A stretch of 45,727 nt of DNA from JBBQKF01 sp038326615 (GCA_038326615.1 JBBQKF010000016.1:1-45727); one strand, 5' to 3'. Shown: positions 34,937-43,581, numbered from the stretch's first letter. Made by a program: numbers and translations. The notes: generated by a model not told the origin, from the letters alone.

Positions 34937-35862
34937 AAACTATTCCTCCTGCTGGATAATAAGTATAAAACTGCCATTCTGACTGCGACACCATTAGTTA
35001 CCTGTTCATTTATTACCGACAAAGGAGAGTCATATACAACAGTTGGCATTTCAACGCCATGATTGCATGGACCTGGATGAAGAATCATAACGTCTTTCTT
35101 AGCATATGATATCATTTTTTCATTTACAGAAAAAAATGTTGAGTATTCAGTTATTGATGGGAAAAGGCATTTCTTTTGTCTTTCGAGTTGCAAACGTAAA
35201 GCCATTATTACATCAGCACCTTCACATGCGCTCTCAACTGAGCGGCATACTTTAGCACCCGATAGTTCAATTTCCTTAGGCATAAGAGTGTTAGGCCCTG
35301 CAAGATAAACATCAGCTCCTAGTTTTTGCATTCCCCAGATGTTACTTCTTGCGACGCGACTATGATAAATATCTCCAACAATGGCTACTTTTAATCCTTC
35401 TAATGAACCTTTTTTCTCTCTAATTGTATACATATCCAGTAATGCCTGAGTTGGATGCTCGTTCATACCATCTCCAGCATTTATAACCGAAGCATTCATA
35501 AATGGTGCAATCATGTGTGGTGCCCCTGACTGAGGATGTCTCATAATTAAAATGTCTGTGGCCATAACATCTATTGTTCTAGCAGTATCAAGCAGCGTTT
35601 CGCCCTTATTGATACTACTTCCGGAGGCTGCAACATTAGCTGATGAAGCACCCATGAATTTTGAGGCCATTTCAAAAGAGAGCCTTGTTCTTGTACTATT
35701 TTCATAAAACAGGGTAATTACTGATTTACCCTGAAGGTGTGATGTTTTTTTATTACCTGATGATAGAACAACTTTCATTTTTTCAGCTGTGTCAAGAATT
35801 AGCGAAATTTCTTCAGCTGGTAATTCTTTTAGTCCCAATAAATCCTTATTAGATAATTGCAT
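34933..35862 (-). CDS. pyrB: Aspartate carbamoyltransferase, catalytic chain
   Basis: A 309-residue enzyme making carbamoyl aspartate. The ATG at 35862, one base after the pyrR stop and 11 bases after AAAGGAG, gives the usual family length; upstream Met codons fall inside pyrR. The carbamoyl-phosphate loop is FYENSTRTRLSFE; MRHPQSGAPH and NAGDGMNEHPTQALLD bind substrates. ILHPGPCNHGVEMP is near the end, where most relatives have a PxxRxxE arginine; here His-Gly stands in the Arg place. No regulatory chain (pyrI) is present, as is usual for Firmicutes with PyrR. Confidence 0.95.
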   Translation of the reverse strand: MQLSNKDLLGLKELPAEEISLILDTAEKMKVVLSSGNKKTSHLQGKSVITLFYENSTRTRLSFEMASKFMGASSANVAASGSSINKGETLLDTARTIDVMATDILIMRHPQSGAPHMIAPFMNASVINAGDGMNEHPTQALLDMYTIREKKGSLEGLKVAIVGDIYHSRVARSNIWGMQKLGADVYLAGPNTLMPKEIELSGAKVCRSVESACEGADVIMALRLQLERQKKCLFPSITEYSTFFSVNEKMISYAKKDVMILHPGPCNHGVEMPTVVYDSPLSVINEQVTNGVAVRMAVLYLLSSRRNSL

Positions 35863-35863
35863 T

Positions 35864-36418
35864 TCAAACTGATCTCCTTTCATCATTTTCGCATAAAGCT
35901 ACACCATCTACTAAATCAATTTCTTTAACTTTTACATGTATTGACTCATTTTTTGATGTAGGAATATTTTTGCCAAAATAATCAGCTCTTATCGGGAGCT
36001 CACGATGCCCTCTATCAATTAAGATAGCAAGCTGAATACAAGAAGGTCTTCCCATATCAAAAACCGCTTCTATGGCAGCCCTCGCTGTTCTTCCTGTATA
36101 AAGAACGTCATCTACTAAAACAACAATCTTATTGTTTACAACAAAATCAATTTTTGTTCCATTTACTACCGGATGTTCTGCGAGCATGCTTAAGTCATCT
36201 CTATAAAATGTTATGTCAAGAATTCCTACCGGAGGTCTTACACCCTCAATTATTTCAATTTTGTCAGCAATTCTGTTTGCAAGAGGAACACCTCTTCTTT
36301 GAATACCAATAATGCAAAGGTCCTTTACACCTTTGTTTCTTTCAAGAATTTCATGCGCTATTCTAGTAATTGCTCTTTCCATTGTTGGTGCATCCATTAA
36401 CACAGCTTTTTCTATCAT
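35864..36418 (-). CDS. pyrR: PyrR, RNA-binding attenuation regulator / uracil phosphoribosyltransferase
   Basis: A 184-residue bifunctional protein that, with UMP or UTP bound, binds pyr leader RNA and promotes termination. The PRPP motif is VVLVDDVLYTGRTARAA; IGIQRRGVPLANRIA is a typical PyrR segment. The ATG at 36418 lies 8 bases after GGAGG; a TTG within that ribosome site is an unlikely start. The leader carries a PyrR recognition sequence and a terminator, so the gene regulates its own operon pyrR-pyrB-pyrC-pyrF. Confidence 0.95.
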   Translation of the reverse strand: MIEKAVLMDAPTMERAITRIAHEILERNKGVKDLCIIGIQRRGVPLANRIADKIEIIEGVRPPVGILDITFYRDDLSMLAEHPVVNGTKIDFVVNNKIVVLVDDVLYTGRTARAAIEAVFDMGRPSCIQLAILIDRGHRELPIRADYFGKNIPTSKNESIHVKVKEIDLVDGVALCENDERRSV

Positions 36419-36431
36419 ACTCCTTACCTCC

Positions 36432-36467
36432 AAAAAAAATACTTCCTGCCTTACTAGCAGAAAGTAT
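36432..36467 (-). terminator. Attenuator terminator in the pyrR leader
   Basis: On the minus strand ATACTTTCTGC pairs with GCAGGAAGTAT (one G-U pair) and runs into eight T residues, only 14 bases from the pyrR start. An upstream CTGCCT (around 36510) can pair with AGGCAG within the terminator's 3' half, giving the competing antiterminator. Confidence 0.88.
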
Positions 36468-36532
36468 AATTAGCAAAATCAGACTGCTCTGAGCGATAAC
36501 TTATATCAGGCAGTATTGCAAATTACCTTTCT

Positions 36533-36546
36533 AGCCTCACAGGACT
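36533..36546 (-). promoter_or_regulatory. PyrR-binding RNA element
   Basis: The minus-strand sequence AGTCCTGTGAGGCT matches the PyrR recognition consensus ARUCCNGNGAGGYU at every position. It lies about 65 bases upstream of the leader terminator. This is the anti-antiterminator segment bound by PyrR. Confidence 0.92.
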
Positions 36547-36570
36547 AATTAAAAGGTTTATGTTAAAATA

Positions 36571-36599
36571 ATAATAAACTAAATGTTGACAAAATACAA
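36571..36599 (-). promoter_or_regulatory. Candidate promoter of the pyr operon
   Basis: Minus-strand TTGTAT (36599-36594), a 17-base spacer and TATTAT (36576-36571). It would give a leader of about 145 bases with the PyrR site near +20 to +30. It overlaps the tRNA-Leu promoter on the other strand. Confidence 0.45.
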
Positions 36600-36614
36600 G
36601 TCCTTTGTTAATAT
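36586..36614 (+). promoter_or_regulatory. SigmaA-type promoter of tRNA-Leu
   Basis: A perfect TTGACA (36586-36591), a 17-base spacer and TAATAT (36609-36614), about 30 bases before the tRNA. Confidence 0.85.
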
Positions 36615-36644
36615 CATTAAGAACAAATTTTAAACGATTTCTTC

Positions 36645-36731
36645 GGGGATGTGGCGGAATTGGCAGACGCGCCAGACTCAAAATCTGGTTACTGTGAGGT
36701 AGTAAGGGTTCGATTCCCTTCATCCCCACCA
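36645..36731 (+). tRNA. tRNA-Leu (anticodon CAA)
   Basis: The acceptor GGGGATG pairs with CATCCCC. The anticodon stem CCAGA/TCTGG encloses CTCAAAA, giving CAA (reads TTG). The long variable arm expected of tRNA-Leu is present, and CCA is encoded. It is divergent from the pyr operon. Confidence 0.96.
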
Positions 36732-36867
36732 AAATAAAAGAATTTATGCATTAATTGTATAGATTCTTTTTTCATACTACTTGTTTGCTACTAAGGTTGA
36801 AACTATCGAAAATAAATTCTTTTAATTTAAATCAATAGTCACAGTAAAATAGGCAGTTAGCCCATGA

Positions 36868-37059
36868 AATAGTTATTATAGTAATAGTAATAGTAATAGT
36901 AATAGCAATAGCAATAGTAATAGTAATAGTTATAGTAATAGCAATAGCAATAGCAATAGCAATAGTAATAGTTATAGTAATAGTAATAGCAATAGCAATA
37001 GCAATAGCAATAGCAATAGTAATAGTAATAGTAATAGTAATAGTAATAGTAATAGTAAT
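36868..37059. repeat. Hexanucleotide microsatellite (AATAGT/AATAGC)
   Basis: About 190 bases made of some 31 units of AATAGT or AATAGC, with occasional TTATAG variants. T-type and C-type units occur in blocks. It occupies the gap between tRNA-Leu and the end of glf. The minus strand would read as an Ile-Thr/Ile-Ala repeat, which is an artefact. Confidence 0.96.
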
Positions 37060-37139
37060 CACTGTTAAAAATGGTATAAGAATTATTCTTATACCATTAA
37101 TTGTTGCTATTTAAATATGATTCATTGAACTTTACGCTT

Positions 37140-38252
37140 TTATTCAATAGAAAATTTTTCGATTACTGATGCAATTACCTGATCCATATTATAATATTTG
37201 TATTCTGCTAGTCTTCCAATGAAATAAACTTTATTTTCATTTTCAAGCTGGAAAGCTTGTTTTTGATACTGGTCACGAATATCTAAATTTTCATTGGTCA
37301 ATACAACGTAGGAAGGCACACCTTCAGCGCTTGGATACTCACAGCAAATAATTGTCTGGTCTGATTCCTCACCAGTCAGGTATTTGAATTCGGTTATTCT
37401 GGTAAAATCATAATCATTTGGATAATTAACAACTGAAACTGGCTGGTATTGTTTAATTGGAAGCGTCTTAAATTCAAAGTCAACAGATCTGTATTGTAAT
37501 TTACCATAACAATAATCAAAATACTGATCTAATGGTCCAGTATAAACCATAAAATCGTATTTTACTTTATTATCATAAAATTCTTTTTCGGCAAAATAAT
37601 CAACACCAAGTCTTACTTCAATTCCAGGATGGTCAAGTATTTTAGTAATCATGTGTGTGTAGCCATTTGATGGAATTCCTTGATATTGATCAGTAAAATA
37701 TCTTCCATCACGATTTTGCCTTACAGGAATCCGCCCTGCAATTTCAGCGGACAAATTTATTGGGTCTTCTTCCCATTGTTTCATAGTATAATTTTTGAAA
37801 AACTTATCATATAATCTCTCACCAACCTGCGAAACTATTGCATCTCTGAAATTTGATGGTGGTGTATTAAAGCTTGCCGCTTTGACTTCTTTTTGCAAAA
37901 ATGAATTAACTTCATCAGTTGTAATCTCGGCTCCAAACAATTCACAAATTGTGTCACGATTAATTGGAAATGTAATAAACATTCCGTCAACAAAGCTTTT
38001 AACAGTATGTTGATAGTATCTGAAATCAGAAAATCTTTTTACAAACTTCCATATATTCTGATTATTTGTATGAAAAATATGTGGTCCAAACTTATGATAA
38101 GTTATTCCACAAGAATCCTTTTCATCAAAACAGTTCCCCCCAACAAAATTATTTTTTTCGACAACAAGAATTTTCTTGCCTTGCTCTGCTAAAACTCTAG
38201 CAGCAGTTGCGCCAGCTATTCCGGCTCCGATTATAAGTCCATCGTATTTCAT
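37140..38252 (-). CDS. glf: UDP-galactopyranose mutase
   Basis: A 370-residue FAD enzyme that interconverts UDP-galactopyranose and UDP-galactofuranose for cell-surface polysaccharides. The dinucleotide motif GLIIGAGIAGATAARVLAEQG is followed by FVGGNCFDE, then YHKFGPHIFHTNN, NYTMKQWEEDP and the C-terminal GRLAEYKYYNMDQVI, all typical of the family. The length is standard. AAAGGAA precedes the ATG. It stands alone, with the microsatellite after it and a family 1 element upstream; galactofuranose use is inferred. Confidence 0.96.
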   Translation of the reverse strand: MKYDGLIIGAGIAGATAARVLAEQGKKILVVEKNNFVGGNCFDEKDSCGITYHKFGPHIFHTNNQNIWKFVKRFSDFRYYQHTVKSFVDGMFITFPINRDTICELFGAEITTDEVNSFLQKEVKAASFNTPPSNFRDAIVSQVGERLYDKFFKNYTMKQWEEDPINLSAEIAGRIPVRQNRDGRYFTDQYQGIPSNGYTHMITKILDHPGIEVRLGVDYFAEKEFYDNKVKYDFMVYTGPLDQYFDYCYGKLQYRSVDFEFKTLPIKQYQPVSVVNYPNDYDFTRITEFKYLTGEESDQTIICCEYPSAEGVPSYVVLTNENLDIRDQYQKQAFQLENENKVYFIGRLAEYKYYNMDQVIASVIEKFSIE

Positions 38253-38344
38253 AATAGTTCCTTTGCAAATTAATTTCTAAACATAAAATAAGTCTATAAC
38301 AAATTCTTTAAAATTACAACCATCATCTTGCCATAACTCGCTGT

Positions 38345-38371
38345 TTTTAATCTTTTTAATCTTTTTAATCT
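38345..38371. repeat. Short 9-bp tandem repeat (TTTTTAATC, three units)
   Basis: Three adjacent copies of TTTTTAATC followed by a diverged fourth, in the 420-base gap upstream of glf. Confidence 0.8.
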
Positions 38372-38481
38372 TTTAAATCTTCTTTATCTTAACTGAATTA
38401 CATATTTCAATATACATCACCATGACGGAATTCTATAAAATATTGATTATATTTTATCAAATAATTTTATGAATATTTTCT

Positions 38482-38648
38482 GGTTCGGGTGTCAAAAGCA
38501 TGATTTTCATTTATTGTAATTAGTCAGATTTTGCTCGACGATGACTTAAGAAGATTTCAAATATCAGATTGCTTGTAATGGCCAATATTTGGCGATTTCA
38601 TCAACCTTTATCACCTAACACTGCTTTGATACTTTTGACACCCGAACC
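38482..38648. mobile_element. MITE-like element, family 1, copy 2 (167 bp)
   Basis: Ends GGTTCGGGTGTCAAAAGCAT and its inverse (one mismatch at the right end) are both complete. TTTTCT lies immediately on both sides, a 6-bp target duplication. It matches the reverse complement of copy 1 except for a handful of substitutions and about 12 extra bases near 38549-38561. It sits between glf and uppP. Confidence 0.88.
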
Positions 38649-38675
38649 TTTTCTTTAACATTATTTTAAAATTTA

Positions 38676-39509
38676 TTAAATAACTTTTGTTAATAACAAA
38701 ATTGCAAGTACAATTGAAATTCCTATTCTGTAGTATGCAAACACTTTCATTGGTTTCTTTTTAAGGAACGAAACAAAAGCTTTTACGCATAGCAGTGCAA
38801 CAATAAATGCTATAACAAATCCAAGTAAAAATGATGTCACTTCAGTTGATGTAAGTGTTTGTAAGCCAACATCCTTTTGAAATTTTACAAGCTTTAATAG
38901 TGATGCGCCAAACATTATAGGAATGGCAAGAAAAAACGAAAACTCAGCTGCAACTTCAGATGACAAGCCACTAATCCATCCCCCAACTATAGTTGATGAA
39001 GAACGACTCATTCCGGGCCATAATGCAAGACATTGAAAAAGTCCGACTTTTAAAGCTTGCTTCCAGGTAATTTGTTCTACTTCAAATGTTTTAGCTTTTC
39101 CGCGATATCTACCTTCTACAAAAAGAAGAAGAATCGCACCTACAAAAAGGCCAATTAAGACTGTCCATGTTTTGAAGAGATATTGATCTATATATTTTTC
39201 TAAAAGAAATCCTAAGATTATTGCAGGGATAAGAGCGATTAAAAATGCCTTTGTGAATTGGATTCCTTTTTTCTCTCTTTTAATTAACGATACCAAAAGA
39301 CCATAAAGCTTACCCCAAAATAATACAATAATCGCGAGAATTGCACCTAATTGTATTACAACTTCAAACATTTTCGTGAATTCGTTACTTGGGAAATTCA
39401 TTAAGTCCCCTGCGATTATCATATGCCCTGTTGAAGATACAGGAATGAATTCCGTCAGTCCTTCAATTATGGCAAGAACAATTGCTTTCAAAATAAATAA
39501 TAAGTCCAT
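38676..39509 (-). CDS. uppP: Undecaprenyl-diphosphatase
   Basis: A 277-residue integral membrane phosphatase that recycles undecaprenyl diphosphate for cell-wall synthesis; its loss or gain affects bacitracin resistance. The two family motifs are EGLTEFIPVSSTGHM (residues about 15-29), containing the catalytic Glu region, and PGMSRSSSTIVGG (about 165-177). Seven or eight hydrophobic segments are visible. GGAGG precedes the ATG. It follows maf by 20 bases and is probably co-transcribed with it. Confidence 0.96.
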   Translation of the reverse strand: MDLLFILKAIVLAIIEGLTEFIPVSSTGHMIIAGDLMNFPSNEFTKMFEVVIQLGAILAIIVLFWGKLYGLLVSLIKREKKGIQFTKAFLIALIPAIILGFLLEKYIDQYLFKTWTVLIGLFVGAILLLFVEGRYRGKAKTFEVEQITWKQALKVGLFQCLALWPGMSRSSSTIVGGWISGLSSEVAAEFSFFLAIPIMFGASLLKLVKFQKDVGLQTLTSTEVTSFLLGFVIAFIVALLCVKAFVSFLKKKPMKVFAYYRIGISIVLAILLLTKVI

Positions 39510-39529
39510 TTCAAATCCTCCAATAATTT

Positions 39530-40102
39530 TTAGTCAGCAGTATTTTGTAAAAGGAAATTGCTCATCTCTCTTTTTAATTTTGCAACAGGTAAACCCATTA
39601 CATTATAATAATCTCCACTTATTCGCTTTACAAAAAGCGCGCCCTTCCCTTGTATTCCATAACCACCCGCTTTATCAAATGGTTCTCTTGTTTTTACATA
39701 TTGATCTATTTCGATGTCATCAAGGGTGTAAAATTCCACTTCTGTAAGCTCTTGAAAAATATGTTTTCTTCCTTTATAAATAATACAACAACCAGTTATA
39801 ACTTTGTGTGTTTTGCCTGAAAGAAGTTTCAACATTTTTATTGCTTCTTCATTATCTTTAGGTTTATCAAGAATATGGTGTTCAGTAATGACAGAAGTAT
39901 CGCATCCGATAATTAAATCGTCAGGATATTTTAATGAAATTTCTAATGCTTTTTGCTCAGCAAGATATTTGGGACTACCCTCTGCTGGCATATCACCGGG
40001 TGTTACTTCTTCAATATCTGAAGATATAACTGTAAAATCAGTAGTGATTAGTTTAAAAAGTTCCTTTCTTCTTGGCGAAGATGATGCAAGTATAATTTTC
40101 AT
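39530..40102 (-). CDS. maf: Maf family nucleoside-triphosphate pyrophosphatase
   Basis: A 190-residue house-cleaning pyrophosphatase, probably acting on dTTP/UTP or modified nucleotides. The N-terminal signature ILASSSPRRKELF is complete; VEEV-like and CDTSV motifs follow, then LSGKTHKVITG and KAGGYGIQGKGALF, all family-typical. Maf proteins have also been linked to septum inhibition. AAGGAAG precedes the ATG. Upstream partner of uppP. Confidence 0.95.
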   Translation of the reverse strand: MKIILASSSPRRKELFKLITTDFTVISSDIEEVTPGDMPAEGSPKYLAEQKALEISLKYPDDLIIGCDTSVITEHHILDKPKDNEEAIKMLKLLSGKTHKVITGCCIIYKGRKHIFQELTEVEFYTLDDIEIDQYVKTREPFDKAGGYGIQGKGALFVKRISGDYYNVMGLPVAKLKREMSNFLLQNTAD

Positions 40103-40386
40103 AGTATCTTCCTTTTATAATAGTATTTGAGTATTTTTTCTTTAAGTCTACGATAACAGTTTAAATAAATCAATATAAAATTTAATAATCATATAAATCA
40201 ATAATCTCTTAAAGTAAATTTTATTCAATAATCTTACTAATTATTCCCGTTTTCTTTTTCAGTATAATTTTTAATAACCCATTTTTTGAACAATTAATAG
40301 CAACAAAGTTAGTAACAAATGATTTGCTCATATTTTATTTAAAAATATTTTATATCAAATAAATTAGCACTTCAGTTTTCTAGAAA
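40103..40386. other. Non-coding stretch between maf and the OFA transporter terminator
   Basis: Very AT-rich; no gene on either strand. It should hold the promoter of maf-uppP, which I could not place. Confidence 0.4.
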
Positions 40387-40416
40387 AAAATGACTCAGAA
40401 TAATTCCGAGTCATTT
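40384..40416 (-). terminator. Terminator downstream of the OFA transporter gene
   Basis: On the minus strand ATGACTCGGAAT and ATTCTGAGTCAT form a nearly perfect stem followed by seven T residues. It lies about 180 bases beyond the transporter stop codon. Confidence 0.8.
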
Positions 40417-40593
40417 TCTTAGTTAGTATTGTATTAAGAAATATTTAATTTATTAAAATAAATTATACAATTTTTTATTGATTATTTTTTACAACTTTCT
40501 GACTTTGGATTTACTTATTTATTAATTAAATTGAATTTAAATTCATTACTTAATGCAATATAGTAATTTAGATGTTACAAGGAAATAATGCTT

Positions 40594-41874
40594 TCAACTC
40601 AATTTTGTCGCAATTTCTTGTTTTTCTTTCGGGGCTTTAAGCAATGCAATCAAAATTAACCCTGCAACAGCTGCAGCAGAGGCAATAATGAATGCCGGTT
40701 GCATTTTTGTTAGGTCAACTGTTTTAACTCCATCAACAACAACATTCGCAAGATTCTTATAATATCCAGCAATGTAAGATGATGCAATTGCTCCTACTCC
40801 AAAACCTAGAAGTACTATTCCATAATTAACTCCCATATTTTTACTCCCCCAGAAATCTGCGGTAAGTGCTGGAAAAACTCCAAGGAATCCACCGTAAGAA
40901 AATCCGACAACAGCAATGAGTGCAAAAATCATATACCCACTAGCCATATTTACGAAAAGAATAATTACTGCAGTTAGTAGTAAAAGAAGCATTATAGTAT
41001 TTTTACGTCCAAGTTTATCTGATACCCATCCCCAGAATAAACGTCCAAATGAATTAAAAATTGAAATAATCATAACACCGATAGCAGCAACTTCTACGGT
41101 CAATCCTTTAGCTACAGCTATTGGAGATGCAAATCCAATCATCATTAGCCCAGCCATACATGCAAGCATTAATGTAATTGTTACAAGATAAAATTGTGGA
41201 GTCTTAAGCATTTCAGATGGTTTAAAATCCTGATGAATGATATTGTGCTTTGAAACAGGGGCTGTCCAGCCTTCTGGTTTGAACCCAACTGGAGGATTTT
41301 TAACAAAAAAGGAACCCCCAACGCATACAATAACGAAAATTACTCCTAACCATTTAAATGTTTCTAATTCTCCAACCGACTTTATAAGAGATCTTGCAAT
41401 AGGAGTAAAAACAACTCCACCAAATCCCAATGCTGAAACAATTATTCCTGTTACAAGTCCTCTTTTATCTGGAAACCACTTTTGGCAACAAGCAATCAGT
41501 GTTGAATAAATCATTCCCATTCCAAATCCGCCAAGAACGCCATATGTTATCCATAAAACCCATGGTGCTGCATTTGTTGAAAAAGATGCTAGAAAGAAAC
41601 CAATACCAAGAATTATCCCGCCAATCATAACAACTGGTTTGGGGCTGTATTTATCCTGCAGTCTACCTCCGATTGTACTTCCGAATGTTAGCACACCAAG
41701 AAGCAATGAAAATGTCAGTGCTGCGGCAGCATTATCTCCATCAAATATTTTTTTAGCTATACCTGATTGAAATACCGACCAAATATAAGCAGTTCCAAGG
41801 CACAATTGAATTATTACGCAAACAAGAACCGGAATCCAGCGATTAGTAACCTTTGTCTGATTTGATTCACTCAT
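40594..41874 (-). CDS. OFA family MFS transporter (oxalate/formate antiporter-like)
   Basis: A 426-residue, 12-helix major-facilitator protein. The ATG at 41874 has GGAGGG upstream; an earlier ATG adds 14 unlikely residues. The N-terminal NRWIPVLVCVIIQLCLGTAYIWSVFQ is characteristic of the OFA family, as are GGRLQDKYSPKPVVMIGG (the loop 2-3 motif) and GMGMIYSTLIACCQKWFPDKRGLVTG. FGRLFWGWVSDKLGRKN marks the second half. Known members exchange oxalate for formate or carry other monocarboxylates; the substrate here is unknown. It is monocistronic with its own terminator. Confidence 0.92.
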   Translation of the reverse strand: MSESNQTKVTNRWIPVLVCVIIQLCLGTAYIWSVFQSGIAKKIFDGDNAAAALTFSLLLGVLTFGSTIGGRLQDKYSPKPVVMIGGIILGIGFFLASFSTNAAPWVLWITYGVLGGFGMGMIYSTLIACCQKWFPDKRGLVTGIIVSALGFGGVVFTPIARSLIKSVGELETFKWLGVIFVIVCVGGSFFVKNPPVGFKPEGWTAPVSKHNIIHQDFKPSEMLKTPQFYLVTITLMLACMAGLMMIGFASPIAVAKGLTVEVAAIGVMIISIFNSFGRLFWGWVSDKLGRKNTIMLLLLLTAVIILFVNMASGYMIFALIAVVGFSYGGFLGVFPALTADFWGSKNMGVNYGIVLLGFGVGAIASSYIAGYYKNLANVVVDGVKTVDLTKMQPAFIIASAAAVAGLILIALLKAPKEKQEIATKLS

Positions 41875-42045
41875 AAATTTCCCTCCATAATTTCCGCGAT
41901 TTTTTCGCAGTATCATTATATTTATAGAAATTTATAACGTCAATACTGTTGATTATAAATAAAATAATCGGTCACATTACCTTAATAATAATTAACACTT
42001 TATGATTATTGCTTATATTACTATCTGATGAGATGATTATATTAT

Positions 42046-43272
42046 TCACTTTTTTCTAAGAATTAAATTACTGATTTTTGCTCTTATTTTACTTGGATGT
42101 CTTATTTTATAAACTTTCTTTGCTTTCCCATAAACATCTGTTACATCTTTCGCAAGTTCCTGACTTCCATATGAAGATACTGAACTAATTGTTGACTCTT
42201 TCAATTTTTGCTTTCCATCACTTGAGAGATTGAAATACGCTCTTAACTCTTTTTCAAAGCCTATTTCGTCATCAAAAATAAATCCGTTGACACCATTCTC
42301 AACTTGTCCTTTGTTAATTTCATCGCGTCTAATAATCGCAGGTAATCCTGCAGCAATAGCCTCTAGCATTGAAATAGAATACATTTCACTTAAAGACGCA
42401 GATACAAATACATCAGCCATGTGACAATAATTTGGAACCTCTGTATTTGGAACTGCGCCAGAAAAGAATACTCTGTCATTAACGTCAAGTAATCGTGCCT
42501 GTTCCTTTAGGGAATCAAGCGCAGGGCCATTTCCAACAACAATCATTTTATAGTCAATATCATTGTGGAAACACTTAACAAAATAATTTATCAAAACATC
42601 CATACTTTTTTCTTGTGCAATTCTAGACACGGTTATAAGGACTTTATCTCCTTGTTTTACTCCATATTTCGCCTTAAGTTCCTGTACTGCCTCAGCATTT
42701 GTATTTGCTGGATCAAATGCCTTTATATCAGGACAATTGCGTATTACATAAACTTTTGCGTTAATTCCATGGCGTCTGCAGAAGTCTTCAACTTTTGCGG
42801 AAGGGCCAATTATTGCACAAGCGTTTTTTGTAAATCTCTTTAAATAAAATGACATAGTCTTATTTAATACATTTGTCATCCCGTTAGGAGCAATGTAATG
42901 CATATAATCGTCATACATTGTATGAATTGTATATACTAATGGAATGCTTAGAATGCTCGATGCCTGCAATCCAAAAAAGCCTACTCCAAATTCGTTATGT
43001 ATATGAATGATATCTGGTTTAAATTTTATCAGGAATCTTAGTCTGTTCGTACTAATAGGAGATGCTACCCCATATCCATATATTTTTTTTAAGTTACGCG
43101 CAGGGCAGCGAAGAATACCATCTTTAACCTGATGATGGCGTACAGTGGGATCTGCAGTTACAATAAGCACCTCATGGCCAATCGCTTCAAGCCCCTCTTT
43201 TAATAATCTTACATGTGTAACAACTCCATTTATGAATGGCAGGTATGTCTCGGTAAAAATAGCAACTTTCAT
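42046..43272 (-). CDS. GT4-family glycosyltransferase
   Basis: A 408-residue retaining glycosyltransferase of the GT-B fold. The N-terminal domain begins with VAIFTETYLPFINGVVTHVRLL and contains DIIHIHNEFGVGFFG, a pattern typical of enzymes glucosylating diacylglycerol or inositol lipids. The C-terminal domain has TVSRIAQEKSMDVLI, MIVVGNGPALDSL and the nucleotide-sugar motif SLSEMYSISMLEAIAAGLP with its Glu pair. GAGG favours the second of two adjacent ATG codons (43272). No other envelope genes are adjacent, so the acceptor is unknown; glycolipid synthesis is the best guess. Confidence 0.88.
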   Translation of the reverse strand: MKVAIFTETYLPFINGVVTHVRLLKEGLEAIGHEVLIVTADPTVRHHQVKDGILRCPARNLKKIYGYGVASPISTNRLRFLIKFKPDIIHIHNEFGVGFFGLQASSILSIPLVYTIHTMYDDYMHYIAPNGMTNVLNKTMSFYLKRFTKNACAIIGPSAKVEDFCRRHGINAKVYVIRNCPDIKAFDPANTNAEAVQELKAKYGVKQGDKVLITVSRIAQEKSMDVLINYFVKCFHNDIDYKMIVVGNGPALDSLKEQARLLDVNDRVFFSGAVPNTEVPNYCHMADVFVSASLSEMYSISMLEAIAAGLPAIIRRDEINKGQVENGVNGFIFDDEIGFEKELRAYFNLSSDGKQKLKESTISSVSSYGSQELAKDVTDVYGKAKKVYKIRHPSKIRAKISNLILRKK

Positions 43273-43360
43273 CATTTCCTCACAATCATCAATATATTAT
43301 TTATATCACGTTCAATATTTATTTTTTTATCTCGCTTACATCTATTCTATTTATTAAAGA

Positions 43361-43459
43361 TTTCTAATATTTCTAATATTTCTAATATTTCTAATATTAC
43401 TTATATTACTTATATTACTTATATTACTTATATTTCTTATATTTCTTATATTTCTTATG
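43361..43459. repeat. 9-bp tandem repeat, eleven units in three blocks
   Basis: Exactly 99 bases: four TTTCTAATA, then four TTACTTATA, then three TTTCTTATA (the last ends in G). Blocks are internally uniform. It lies upstream of the glycosyltransferase start codon by about 90 bases, in its likely promoter region. Confidence 0.95.
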
Positions 43460-43545
43460 TCATTTATGTTTTTTGTTTTATTTAATATTAAGTTATATCT
43501 TTTATTTATTGATAACTATTTTACCTTATTTCATCTTGAAAATCC

Positions 43546-43581
43546 ACTAAAAAACCCGTCTATTTTAAAAAACAAACGGGT
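43546..43581 (-). terminator. Terminator of the nitronate monooxygenase-like gene
   Basis: On the minus strand ACCCGT, a 16-base A/T loop and ACGGGT form a stem followed by six T residues. It lies just over 100 bases after the stop codon. Confidence 0.75.

Noticed and set aside
36832..37062. A 76-codon minus-strand frame reading Ile-Thr and Ile-Ala repeats
   Set aside because: It is only a translation of the hexanucleotide microsatellite; there is no ribosome site or independent sequence.
41880..41912. GCGA...TCGC hairpin upstream of the OFA transporter as a riboswitch
   Set aside because: Only a short stem around a T-run is visible; no conserved riboswitch core could be recognised.
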